A stretch of 64,000 nucleotides of DNA from Halorientalis persicus (GTDB taxonomy: Archaea; Halobacteriota; Halobacteria; Halobacteriales; Haloarculaceae): positions 62,001 through 126,000 of the forward strand of contig NZ_FOCX01000012.1 in NCBI RefSeq assembly GCF_900110215.1, written 5' to 3'. Position numbers and translations under genes: made by a program. This document shows positions 9,188 to 17,547 of this stretch, in pieces. Within the stretch, counting starts at the first letter, position 1. Each line of letters begins with the position of its first letter. Under the pieces are notes generated by a model. That model made no database searches, had not been told where the DNA came from, and saw only the letters and a list, made by a program, of their open reading frames with translations.

Positions 9188-10471
9188 TCAGGGCCAGAGA
9201 CCGCGCGTACTCTTCGCCTCGGCGACCCGTGAGAGGCCGACGATGTACGCGGCGTCACGCCAGGTCACGTCGCGGGCCTCGAACTCGCGACGAACGTCGT
9301 CCCACGCCGAGAGCATCTCCGATTCCAGTTCTTCGCGGACGCGCTCGACCGTCCACTGGCGACGGTTGATGTCCTGGAGCCACTCGAAGTAGCTCACCGT
9401 GACGCCACCGGCGTTCGCGATGATGTCCGGGATCACGGCGACCTCACGCTCGGCGAAGATACGGTCGGCTGCCGTCGTCGTCGGCCCGTTCGCACCTTCG
9501 ACGACGATGTCGGCCTGGACGGCGGCCGCGTTGTCTTCGGTGAGGACGTTCCCGACGGCCGCCGGAACGAGGATGTCCACGTCGAGTTCCAGCAACTCGG
9601 CGTTCGTGAGCGTCGACCCCGCGTCCGTGCCCATCACGGCTTCCGGTTGCTCGTCGTGGGCACTGATCTCCCGCGTGGCCAGCCCGTCGGGGTCGTAGAC
9701 GCCGCCGTTTATGTCGCTGACCGCGACGACGGTTGCGCCCCACTCGTCGAGCAGTCGCGCGGCGTTCGCGCCGACGCTGCCAAAGCCCTGGACGGCGACC
9801 GTCGCGTCGTCGAGGGACAGGTCGTAGTAGTTGGCCGCCTCGCGTGTCACGATCGCGACGCTGCGCCCCGGTGCCTCTTCGCGACCGTAGCTCCCGCCGA
9901 TCAGCGGCGGTTTGCCGGTGACGACGCCCGGGACCGTCTCTCCCTCCTGCATACTGTAGGCGTCCATGAACCAGGCCATCGTCTGGGCGTCCGTCCCCAT
10001 ATCCGGCGCTGGAATGTCCCGTGTCGGGCCGACGAAGTCGCGCATCTCCTCGGCGAACCGGCGGGTCAGCCGCTCGCGCTCGTCCTCGCTCAGTTCCTTG
10101 GGATCGGCGACGATACCGCCTTTCGCACCGCCGAAGGGGAGGTCCATCACCGCACACTTCCAGGTCATCCACATCGCCAGCCCCACGCACTCGTCTTCGG
10201 TCACGTCCGGGTGGTACCGGAGCCCACCCTTGTACGGTCCCCGAACGTCGTCGTGCTGTGCACGATAGCCGGTGAATACCTCGACGGTGCCGTCGTCGCG
10301 CTCCAGCGGGATCGACCCACTGAGTACCTTCGTGGGGTGTTTCAGTCGCTCGACGACTCCCTCGTCGACGTCGACGTGTGCCGCCGCCCGTTCGAGCTGG
10401 TGTCGAGCCGTCTCCAGCGCCGTTTCCGGATCTCTGTCCGTCGTCGTCTCCTCGTGTGCTGACTTCGCCAT
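9188..10471 (-). CDS. gdhB: Glutamate dehydrogenase (Glu/Leu/Phe/Val dehydrogenase family)
   Basis: A 427-residue hexameric-type glutamate dehydrogenase. The catalytic Lys region is [13 protein letters not shown], the substrate-binding region is [11 protein letters not shown], and the coenzyme fold begins [17 protein letters not shown]. It interconverts glutamate with 2-oxoglutarate and ammonia. In this cluster it could regenerate the 2-oxoglutarate used by the aminotransferase. The start at 10471 (MAKSAHEE) is preferred over the upstream start at 10513 because it matches the family N-terminus. An AT-rich promoter stretch lies around 10520-10545. Confidence 0.88.
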   Translation of the reverse strand: MAKSAHEETTTDRDPETALETARHQLERAAAHVDVDEGVVERLKHPTKVLSGSIPLERDDGTVEVFTGYRAQHDDVRGPYKGGLRYHPDVTEDECVGLAMWMTWKCAVMDLPFGGAKGGIVADPKELSEDERERLTRRFAEEMRDFVGPTRDIPAPDMGTDAQTMAWFMDAYSMQEGETVPGVVTGKPPLIGGSYGREEAPGRSVAIVTREAANYYDLSLDDATVAVQGFGSVGANAARLLDEWGATVVAVSDINGGVYDPDGLATREISAHDEQPEAVMGTDAGSTLTNAELLELDVDILVPAAVGNVLTEDNAAAVQADIVVEGANGPTTTAADRIFAEREVAVIPDIIANAGGVTVSYFEWLQDINRRQWTVERVREELESEMLSAWDDVRREFEARDVTWRDAAYIVGLSRVAEAKSTRGLWP

Positions 10472-10700
10472 CGTATCACCTGTCCGGAGTGGTCGCCCAC
10501 TCCTCAGACACAACCTAGTTCAATAATATATCATTTAGTTCTTTTGTGTACGATAAAACCATTCAAAGTTGAATTGAATTCGAGAAGAAGCCGTATCGGG
10601 CGACTGTAACTAGTCCGGCGGTACGGCTATGGTGTGGCGGCTCTCACCTGGTTCGTCTCGACAGCGGGACGGACCCGACGTTCGGCGGCGACTCGGGCAG

Positions 10701-12068
10701 TTACGGGTCGGACACCCAGACGGACTTCCGGTTCACGAATTCGCGGATGCCTTCCCCGGCGAGTTCCCGCCCGTAGCCGGAGTTTTTGATCCCGCCGAAG
10801 GGAAGTTCGAGGTGTGAGGTGACGAACTCGTTGACGAAGACACAGCCGGCCTCGATCTCCCGTGCCACGGCCTCGCCGCGCCCCCGGTCGTTCGTCCAGA
10901 CTGTCGCTCCGAGCCCGTACTCCGTGTCGTTGGCGAGGGCGACCGCGGCCGCTTCGGACTCGACCTCGAAGACGGCCGCGACCGGGCCGAACAGTTCCTC
11001 CGTCGCCGCGGGCGCGTCGGTCGGAACGTCGGTCAGGATCGTCGGCTGGTAGAAGTATCCGTCCCTGTCGAGGGGCTCCCCGCCGAGTTCGACCGTTGCT
11101 CCGGCCGCGACGCTGCGCTCGACCTGGTCGTGGAGGTCGTCGCGGAGGTCCGCGCGAGCCATCGGTCCGACATCGGTCTCCTCGTCGGTGGGGTCGCCCA
11201 CGGTCAGGGCGGCCATCTCCGTCCGGAGTCGGTCGACGAACTCGTCGTACACGTCGGTGTGGACCACGAAGCGTTTCGCGGCGATGCAGGACTGGCCGGT
11301 GTTGTACGTACGGGACTGACACCCGACCGTCGCTGCGCGTTCGAGGTCGGCGTCGTCGAGGACGACGAACGGATCGGACCCGCCCAGTTCCAGCACGGTC
11401 TTTTTCAACTGTGCGCCGGCCTCACTCGCGACGGCGCGGCCGGCGGCCACGCTTCCCGTGAGTGTGACGGCGCGAACGCGGTCGTCGGCGATCACATCGG
11501 CGACGGTCTCGTCGGCCACACGGAGCGTCTGGAGCGCGTACTCCGGGAAGCCCGCGGCCTCGAACACGTCGGCGATGGCTTCGGCACAGCCCTGGACGTT
11601 CGGCGCGTGTTTGAGCAGGCAGACGTTTCCGGCGGCGAGTGCCGGCGCTGCGAACCGGAACACCTGCCAGAACGGGTAGTTCCATGGCATCACGGCCAGT
11701 ACTGGGCCGAGGGGTTCGTAGGCGACGAATGTCTTCGCGCCCGGTTCGACGGCCACCCGGTCGTCCTGCAGAAAGGTCCCGGCCTGCTCCGCGTAGTACT
11801 CACAGACCCGCGCACACTTCTGTACCTCGGCCCGTGCCTGCTCGATCGGTTTGCCCATCTCCGCGGTCATCGTCCGTGCGTACTCCGACTCGTTGGCTTC
11901 GAGTACGTCGCTCACACCCGCGAGCAACGCCTGTCGGTCCGTGATGGACCGTTCCCGCCAGGTCTCGAATCCGCGCTGGGCCCGGTCGAGTCGCTTTTCG
12001 ACCGCCGCCGCGTCGTGCCGGTCGAAACTGTCGATCCGTGTCTCGGTCGCTGGGTCGACGCTCTGCAT
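10701..12068 (-). CDS. gabD: NAD(P)-dependent aldehyde dehydrogenase, succinate/glutarate semialdehyde type
   Basis: A 455-residue aldehyde dehydrogenase close to the succinate-semialdehyde dehydrogenase group. Motifs are PWNYPFWQVFRFAAPAL, the cofactor motif TLTGSVAAGRAV, catalytic Glu in LELGGSDPF and the catalytic Cys in NTGQSCIAAKRF. It would oxidise succinic or glutaric semialdehyde to the diacid. A TATA-like run at about 12092-12103 lies some 25-35 bases before the ATG, which fits a leaderless message. With the aminotransferase, CoA transferase and glutaryl-CoA dehydrogenase it completes a possible route from 5-aminovalerate to crotonyl-CoA. Confidence 0.83.
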   Translation of the reverse strand: MQSVDPATETRIDSFDRHDAAAVEKRLDRAQRGFETWRERSITDRQALLAGVSDVLEANESEYARTMTAEMGKPIEQARAEVQKCARVCEYYAEQAGTFLQDDRVAVEPGAKTFVAYEPLGPVLAVMPWNYPFWQVFRFAAPALAAGNVCLLKHAPNVQGCAEAIADVFEAAGFPEYALQTLRVADETVADVIADDRVRAVTLTGSVAAGRAVASEAGAQLKKTVLELGGSDPFVVLDDADLERAATVGCQSRTYNTGQSCIAAKRFVVHTDVYDEFVDRLRTEMAALTVGDPTDEETDVGPMARADLRDDLHDQVERSVAAGATVELGGEPLDRDGYFYQPTILTDVPTDAPAATEELFGPVAAVFEVESEAAAVALANDTEYGLGATVWTNDRGRGEAVAREIEAGCVFVNEFVTSHLELPFGGIKNSGYGRELAGEGIREFVNRKSVWVSDP

Positions 12069-12240
12069 CGTGTCTACTAATGCGGTAGTTTATTGTATAA
12101 AATTTCGCTGGTTGGGATATATTTGAACTGAATCTAGTATCGGGTGGCGTCGGTGGTAGCTCTACCGTCGCTCACGCCGCCGGTCGTGATCGACCGGCAG
12201 GACGGTGGGCATTTACCCGTCGACCGGTTACTCGGCGGCA

Positions 12241-13317
12241 ATGAGCAAGCCGAGCCCCGAGGTCTACGAGCAGGGCAAGGGGATGGACGCCCACAACAAG
12301 GCGATGCGGGAGATTCGCTCCCGGAAGGACGAGACCTACGATCCCCGCGAGCCCACGCGGGTCTGGATCGACGAGGACAACACGCCCGACGGCGTCTACC
12401 AGTCGCTGACGATCATCCTCAACACCGGCGGCTGTCGGTGGGCCCGTGCCGGCGGCTGTACGATGTGTGGCTACGTCGCCGAATCCGTCGAAGGCGGCTC
12501 GGTCGCTCACGAGGACCTGATGGCCCAGATCGACGTGTGTCTGGAACACGAGGCCGAGAACGCCGAGGACGAATCCGGCCTCATCAAGATTTACACCTCC
12601 GGCTCGTTCCTCGACGAGCGTGAGGTCCCCGCCGAGACCCGCCAGGCCATCGCCGAGACCTTCGCCGACCGCGACCGCATCGTCGTCGAGTCCTTGCCCG
12701 ATTTCGTCGACCGGGGGAAGATCGAGGATTTCACCGCCCACGACTTGGAGACCGACATCGCCGTCGGCCTCGAAACGGCGACCGACCGCGTCCGTCGGGA
12801 CTGTGTGAACAAGTACTTCGAGTTCTCGGAGTTCGAGCGGGCCGCGGCCGACGCTCGCGAGGCCGGCGCGGGCGTCAAGGCGTACCTCCTGATGAAGCCG
12901 CCCTTCCTCTCGGAACCGGATGCCCTCGAAGACATGAAGCGGTCCGTCCGGAAGTGCGCCGCCGTCGAGGGCTGTCACACTGTCTCGATGAACCCAACGA
13001 ACGTCCAGCGCCACACGATGGTCGAGGACCTCTATCACGACGGGGGCTATCGGCCGCCGTGGCTCTGGTCGGTCGCCGAGGTGCTGGAATCGACGGCCGA
13101 GGAAGACGTGATCGTCGTCTCCGATCCGGTCGGCCACGGCAGCGACCGCGGTGCCCACAACTGCGGGGAGTGTGACGACCGTGTCCAGAAAGCGATCAAG
13201 GACTTCGACCTCCGGCAGGACCCGTCGGTGTTCGAACAGGTCTCCTGTACGTGCGAGCGAACCTGGGAACTCGTGCTGGAACGGGAGGCGGGCTACAACC
13301 AGCCACTCGTTCGGTGA
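12241..13317 (+). CDS. Archaeosine synthase radical SAM subunit RaSEA
   Basis: A 358-residue radical SAM protein that works with ArcS to turn the lysine adduct of preQ0 into archaeosine at position 15 of archaeal tRNA. The Fe-S cysteines are in GGCRWARAGGCTMCGY, with spacing C-x7-C-x2-C instead of the usual C-x3-C-x2-C, as in this family. Further motifs are IKIYTSGSFLD, VESLPDF and the late cysteine-rich stretch HNCGECDDR with CTCERTWE. The ATG at 12241 gives the normal family start; an in-frame start at 12205 is upstream of it. Convergent neighbours give no operon clue. Confidence 0.85.
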   Translation: MSKPSPEVYEQGKGMDAHNKAMREIRSRKDETYDPREPTRVWIDEDNTPDGVYQSLTIILNTGGCRWARAGGCTMCGYVAESVEGGSVAHEDLMAQIDVCLEHEAENAEDESGLIKIYTSGSFLDEREVPAETRQAIAETFADRDRIVVESLPDFVDRGKIEDFTAHDLETDIAVGLETATDRVRRDCVNKYFEFSEFERAAADAREAGAGVKAYLLMKPPFLSEPDALEDMKRSVRKCAAVEGCHTVSMNPTNVQRHTMVEDLYHDGGYRPPWLWSVAEVLESTAEEDVIVVSDPVGHGSDRGAHNCGECDDRVQKAIKDFDLRQDPSVFEQVSCTCERTWELVLEREAGYNQPLVR

Positions 13318-13357
13318 GTGACACAAGACATTTGCCACGACCGTCGGGACGGTCGAT

Positions 13358-13942
13358 ATGCGCCGCCCCGCACTCGTCCTCGCTGCTCTCCTGCTGCTGA
13401 GTGGGTGTTCCGGAATCGGTCCTTCGGAGTCGTCGCCCACGGATTCGGTTTCACCGGCACCGACACAGTCTGATACGTCGACCGCCCACCGGTCGCCGCC
13501 CGACGTGACTGGCTCGAATGGAACTGTCCTGCCGCGCGTGCCGTTCCCGTCCCGTGCACCTGACGGAACACACGATGTGTTCCGCTCGCTGACAGTCGGT
13601 GATCCACCGATCAGGCGGTTCGATGGGGTGACTGGTGTGTTCGTCCTGAACGCCGGCCCGAACCGGACGCTGAACGTCACGATGGCCTACGGCCGGGACA
13701 ACACCACGATCTACGAGCGCCGACTCGAGTTCCCGGCCGACGGGGTGCTCGCGTTCGAGATGTCCCAGTCGGGCCAGTACGCGGTTACCATCGAACGCGC
13801 GAACGACTCGGGAACGATGGTGTTGACCGGCGACGATTTCGACTGCAACGATCGGGCCTACGCGATCTGGATCGACGAAACGGGTGGTGTTCGGGACAGT
13901 TATACCTCGACCCTGCTGGGGTGTGGGACATCGACCGGGTAG
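13358..13942 (+). CDS. Predicted haloarchaeal lipoprotein
   Basis: A 194-residue protein of unknown function. The N-terminus MRRPALVLAALLLLSGCSG is a signal peptide ending in a lipobox (LSGC), so the mature protein is probably lipid-anchored on the outer face. A low-complexity Ser/Thr/Pro linker follows (about residues 27-55), as in many haloarchaeal surface proteins. The rest is a beta-rich domain with NRTLNVTMAYG and FPADGVLAFEM, and two late cysteines (in DFDCNDRAY and LLGCGTS) that could form a disulphide. It begins 40 bases after the RaSEA stop. Confidence 0.65.
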   Translation: MRRPALVLAALLLLSGCSGIGPSESSPTDSVSPAPTQSDTSTAHRSPPDVTGSNGTVLPRVPFPSRAPDGTHDVFRSLTVGDPPIRRFDGVTGVFVLNAGPNRTLNVTMAYGRDNTTIYERRLEFPADGVLAFEMSQSGQYAVTIERANDSGTMVLTGDDFDCNDRAYAIWIDETGGVRDSYTSTLLGCGTSTG

Positions 13943-13966
13943 CAGTACTCCAGTCGACCCTCGCAG

Positions 13967-14737
13967 TTACGATTCTGGCGGCACCACCACGCCGGGCTGG
14001 TCGACGATCTCGGTGCCGTTCTCGGCGTAGGTGACCATGGCGTTGAAACTGGAGTTCGCGCGCACGTCGCTGAAGTTCAGCGTCCCGCCGAAGGTCCCCT
14101 CCGCGTCGACGGTCGCCTCGAAGTCTTTCAGGAACGGGCTGGACCCGGTCGAACGGAGGTCGACTTCCAGCACCGTGCCCGGCGGCAGGTCGGTCTTGCC
14201 GAGTATCGTCCGATTCGGGGCCGCGTCGACGCGCATGACGCTCCCGCTCGACCGCCAGAGGGCGACGGCCGGATTCTTCGACGCGTACTCGTTCGCGACG
14301 GCGACGCCGGTCGCGTTCGCCAGTCGCGTCCCGTTCTCGGCGTCGACCACCGCGACCTGGAACGTCTCGGTCGCCGCCGCTGGCGACAGGTTCAGACGTG
14401 CACCGAACGTACCGCTCCCGTTCACTTCGACCGTCTCGGTGCGGGCCCAGGGCTCGGATCCAGTCGACGTGACGCGGACCTCGACTTCGGTCCCTGGCGG
14501 GAGGTCGCTCTCGCCCCGGATCCACTGCTTCGTGGTCCCGACGACCTGGAGCCGGTCGTCGTTGCCGGTGACGAACGAGACCGTCGGGTCGTCGCTGGCC
14601 GTCGATCCGTTCGGTCCGGGTCCGTCTGTAGCGTCGTCCGACGGGCCGCCGTCGAACACGCCGAGGACCAGGCCAGTGGCGACGGCCGCGACGGCGACGA
14701 TCACGACGGCGGCGGCGACGAGACGGCGGTCCGTCAC
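13967..14737 (-). CDS. Secreted/membrane-anchored protein with two BGTF-like repeats
   Basis: A 256-residue protein with an N-terminal hydrophobic segment (about residues 7-27), a Gly/Asp/Ser linker, then two copies of a beta-sandwich repeat. Each copy begins at LPPGT, continues through a STGS segment and ends GTFG followed by LNLS or LNFS. This pattern matches the BGTF-type surface domain seen in halophile extracellular proteins. It probably faces the medium; its role is unknown. Confidence 0.65.
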   Translation of the reverse strand: MTDRRLVAAAVVIVAVAAVATGLVLGVFDGGPSDDATDGPGPNGSTASDDPTVSFVTGNDDRLQVVGTTKQWIRGESDLPPGTEVEVRVTSTGSEPWARTETVEVNGSGTFGARLNLSPAAATETFQVAVVDAENGTRLANATGVAVANEYASKNPAVALWRSSGSVMRVDAAPNRTILGKTDLPPGTVLEVDLRSTGSSPFLKDFEATVDAEGTFGGTLNFSDVRANSSFNAMVTYAENGTEIVDQPGVVVPPES

Positions 14738-14897
14738 CGTTGCCCCTCTGGGATCGCGGTGGTCGACTGTCGGTACTCGATGCGGGCGCGGGCCCGCCGA
14801 ACGCGTCGTTCAGGGCGACGAGTCATCCCGACGGACGTTCTCCGAGAGTGATAAAAGCCCTTCCGTAAGCTTCGAAACGGATTGAACCGTCCCGCAG

Positions 14898-15539
14898 TCA
14901 GATGCCGCCGTCGGGCTGGCTGTTGCCGCCGGAACCACGGCCGAGCAAGCCCTTGATCTTCGCTTTGAGTTCGTCGTCGTCGTAGTGCCGGAGCAGTGCC
15001 CAGGTGGCGATCTGGACGACGACGCCGACGGCGATCAGCGCGGCGGTCCAGGTCGGTGGCGTCGGCACCGAGAGGTTCGCCAGCGGATCGACGATCGCAC
15101 TGGCGTCGAGGCCGGCCCAGATCAGCACCGCGCCCCAGGCCGCGCTCACGAACACGACGACGACCTTCTGGAGGATCACTGCGAGGACCGCGCCGATGAC
15201 CGGCCCGGCGAGGATCACGGGGTCCAGCAGGTTCGTCAGCGGGTTCATCGAGGTGCCCGTCAACGCGAGCGCCGCGCCGAACCCCGTCACTGCGCCGGGG
15301 ACGACGAGCATCACGAGGTACACCTTGTTGGCGATGGCCAGGCCGACGAAGCCCAACAGGAGGATCACGGCGATGGTTGGGATCGGTCCCAGGCTGGCGG
15401 TACTGGCCGCGAAAAAGCCCCCGCCGCCACCGACCAGGAATCCGAACAGTTTCAACCCTGTTCGGTAGAAGAAGACGCCGCCGACGGTCAGGGCGATGCC
15501 GACGAGCAACAGGACGGCCGTGAGTACGATGTTCGACAC
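14898..15539 (-). CDS. Multi-pass membrane protein, function unknown
   Basis: A 213-residue protein with about six transmembrane helices between residues 5 and 180 and a charged, Gly-rich cytoplasmic tail (DDDELKAKIKGLLGRGSGG). A Gly run in the second helix (GFLVGGGGGFF) suggests tight helix packing. The overall layout resembles TMEM198/DUF4203-like proteins, but I do not assign it firmly. It stands alone, 160 bases from the preceding gene. Confidence 0.6.
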   Translation of the reverse strand: MSNIVLTAVLLLVGIALTVGGVFFYRTGLKLFGFLVGGGGGFFAASTASLGPIPTIAVILLLGFVGLAIANKVYLVMLVVPGAVTGFGAALALTGTSMNPLTNLLDPVILAGPVIGAVLAVILQKVVVVFVSAAWGAVLIWAGLDASAIVDPLANLSVPTPPTWTAALIAVGVVVQIATWALLRHYDDDELKAKIKGLLGRGSGGNSQPDGGI

Positions 15540-15654
15540 GAGTGGTCACCTACCGGCGTGTCGGCTAGCCGACGGATAAGTGTGCTGGGCGGAGGGTGAG
15601 CGGGGAGGGACGATCCGCGAGGCGGAGGCAGAACGAGTGAACCGCGAGGCGACC

Positions 15655-15948
15655 CTACAGCGTGTCGTCCGGGTCGTGGCGCTCGCGCATCCGCTCGACC
15701 TCGCCGGCGTAGCGCTCCCGGGTGTCGGGGTCGCCGACGGTCCCGAGGTTACCCGGCTCGACCTCGAGCGACACCTGCGTCGACCGTCCGGGGCCGGTGA
15801 AACTGGGGAGCGCCCGCTCTTTCCGGTAGTCCCGCCGGCCGTCCGGCGTGGCGTAGGTCAGGATGATCATGTTCTGCTCGTCGTCCCCGTAGGTACGTTC
15901 GACCAGCCAGACGCGCTCGGTCTCGACAGCCTCGTCTGTCGTCGCCAT
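15655..15948 (-). CDS. Small conserved acidic protein, function unknown
   Basis: A 97-residue soluble protein starting MATTDEAVETERVW. It looks like a single compact alpha/beta domain (VWLVERTYGDDEQNMIILTYATPDG) with a basic and acidic C-terminal helix. The frame stays open up to 16242, but the added part runs antisense through the TnpB relic and is not credible. No function is recognised. Confidence 0.5.
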   Translation of the reverse strand: MATTDEAVETERVWLVERTYGDDEQNMIILTYATPDGRRDYRKERALPSFTGPGRSTQVSLEVEPGNLGTVGDPDTRERYAGEVERMRERHDPDDTL

Positions 15949-16077
15949 ACTCGAACTAGGGGCCGACGAAATTTCAGTCCTCCGCGGATTCCCGGGAAAA
16001 GAAAACGAACGACGGACTCTCGGACGCCGGGAGCACCTATCTTGATACAGCGAGAGAATCCCGCCCTTCCCGTGAGT

Positions 16078-16266
16078 GACGAGTGTGGACTGGTCGCCAA
16101 TGCCGACGTAAACGGGGCCGAAAACATTCGACAGAAGGTACTCCCGACTCTCGCCTGTGATGGGGGAGATAGGGATAACGGCTGGATGGCACAGCCAGCG
16201 GTGCGCCTGTTCGACAAATCCACGGGGCGAGTTGCCCCACAAGAACAGGTGCGCCGCAAATCATAA
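16078..16266 (+). pseudogene. Relic of a TnpB (IS1341/IS605-type) C-terminus
   Basis: Only the end of the protein remains. DECGLVANADVNGAENIRQK is the zinc-ribbon and last RuvC segment of haloarchaeal TnpB, and the tail through NGWMAQPAVRLFDKSTG is the usual family C-terminus. The RuvC catalytic Asp and Glu regions and the first half of the zinc ribbon are gone. The frame enters from unrelated DNA upstream. It belongs to a different TnpB subgroup from the intact gene at 58964. The right-end hairpins downstream are preserved. Confidence 0.8.
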
Positions 16267-16269
16267 TAT

Positions 16270-16361
16270 CCCAACGCTTGGGAAACCGCGCCGTCGTCGG
16301 GCGTAGCCCGACTGCCTGAGGGAGCTTCGCTCCCTCTCCGTTTACGGCGCGGAGGATGTCA
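16270..16361 (+). mobile_element. Right end of the TnpB element with omega-RNA-like hairpins
   Basis: After the TnpB stop comes a 5-bp hairpin (CCCAA/TTGGG, 16270-16282). Then a long stem, CCGCGCCGT at 16287-16295 pairing with ACGGCGCGG at 16344-16352, encloses two perfect hairpins (GTCGGGC/GCCCGAC and GAGGGAGC/GCTCCCTC). The end GGAGGATGTCA is, from memory, typical of haloarchaeal IS1341-type right ends. In active elements this region forms the 3' part of the guide (omega) RNA. The last bases TCA are also the reverse complement of the purQ stop codon. Confidence 0.6.
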
Positions 16362-17036
16362 TTCGGCAAATCCCTCCAGCACGCCCTGGCCGTCGGTCGG
16401 GCCGATGTCGGGCAGTGCGGCCCGTTCGGGGTGGGGCATCAGCACGGCGACGGAATCGCGGTCGCCCAGCACGCCCGCGACGTTGTGTTTCGACCCGTTG
16501 GGGTTGGCGTCCTCGGTGACTTCGCCGTCCGCGTCGCAGTACCGGAAGAGGATTCGATCCTCGCGTTCGAGTTCCTCGAGGCGGTCGTCCGCGATCTCGA
16601 AGCGACCCTCGCCGTGGGCGATGGGCAGTTCGATGACCTCGCCCTCGTCGTAGGCAGCGGTCCAGGGCGTGTCGGCGTTCTCGACGCGGAGGTGGACGTG
16701 TTCACACTGGAAGCGGGCGCTCCGGTTGGTGGTGAACGCGCCTGGTGTGAGTCCGGACTCCGAGCCGATCTGTGCGCCGTTACAGACGCCCAGCACCGGC
16801 GTTCCGTCCGCGGCGGCGTCCCGGACTTCCTCGACGATGGGCGAGCGGGCGGCCATCGCGCCGGCCCGGAGGTAGTCGCCGTAGGAGAAACCGCCGGGGA
16901 AGACGACGCCGCTGGTGGCCGCCGGGAGACCGTCCTCGTGCCAGACGAGCTCGGCGTCGACGCCGATTTCATCGAGCGCGCGGACGGCGTCCCGGTCGCA
17001 GTTCGATCCGCCGAACTGGATCACCGAGACCGTCAC
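16359..17036 (-). CDS. purQ: Phosphoribosylformylglycinamidine synthase subunit PurQ
   Basis: The glutaminase subunit (225 residues) of FGAM synthase, feeding ammonia to PurL in purine synthesis. It is a class I amidotransferase: the nucleophile Cys is in LGVCNGAQIGSESGL and the His and Glu of the triad are in PHPERA. The GTG start at 17036 is chosen because GGAGGTG lies about 9 bases upstream on the coding strand and the protein then begins VTVSVIQFGGSNCD, as in the family. It follows purS by 79 bases. Its TGA stop coincides with the end of the TnpB element. Confidence 0.92.
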   Translation of the reverse strand: MTVSVIQFGGSNCDRDAVRALDEIGVDAELVWHEDGLPAATSGVVFPGGFSYGDYLRAGAMAARSPIVEEVRDAAADGTPVLGVCNGAQIGSESGLTPGAFTTNRSARFQCEHVHLRVENADTPWTAAYDEGEVIELPIAHGEGRFEIADDRLEELEREDRILFRYCDADGEVTEDANPNGSKHNVAGVLGDRDSVAVLMPHPERAALPDIGPTDGQGVLEGFAE

Positions 17037-17115
17037 GCGAGCCACCTCCTGGTGGCGAGTGTGACCAGGGAACGGGAGACGAGCGTCCACCGGACGCGAG
17101 TGGGAGTGAGTGAGG

Positions 17116-17373
17116 TCATGCGTCCCGTTCGGCGACCTCCACGGTGTAATCGTGGATGGTCGGGTTGGCCAGCAGGCGCTCGGCCATCTCGTCGGCGCGC
17201 TCGGCGGCCGCGTCGGCGTCGGTCGCGTCCACGTCGATCTCGAACTGGTCGGCCGACCGGAGATCCGCCAGATCGAACCCGAGCCGTTCGAGCTGGCGCT
17301 GTGTCGTCTCGGCCTCCGGATCGAGCACCCCGCGTTTCAGCCGGACCGTCACGGTCGCGGTGTACGCAGTCAT
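17116..17373 (-). CDS. purS: Phosphoribosylformylglycinamidine synthase subunit PurS
   Basis: The small (85-residue) structural subunit bridging PurL and PurQ. The family pattern is clear: TVTVRLKRGVLDPEAETTQR, LGFDLADLRSADQFEID and the C-terminal AERLLANPTIHDYTVEV. The start at 17373 (MTAYTATV) is the usual one; an ATG seven codons upstream is ignored. It is the first gene of a purS-purQ unit read leftwards. Confidence 0.92.
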   Translation of the reverse strand: MTAYTATVTVRLKRGVLDPEAETTQRQLERLGFDLADLRSADQFEIDVDATDADAAAERADEMAERLLANPTIHDYTVEVAERDA

Positions 17374-17547
17374 TGTCTGCAGTGCCGTGACCACCGACGT
17401 TAACGCTTGTTATCTCTGGCCGCCGACGCCGTTCGTTTCTCCGCACGAACGTCTATAAAAACTCTCCGAGCGTCGGTCTGTTTAAAACATCCTCGCCATT
17501 GGGGCACCAGGGTTAACCCCGAGTGTCGTGTGGGCAAGTACCATCCC

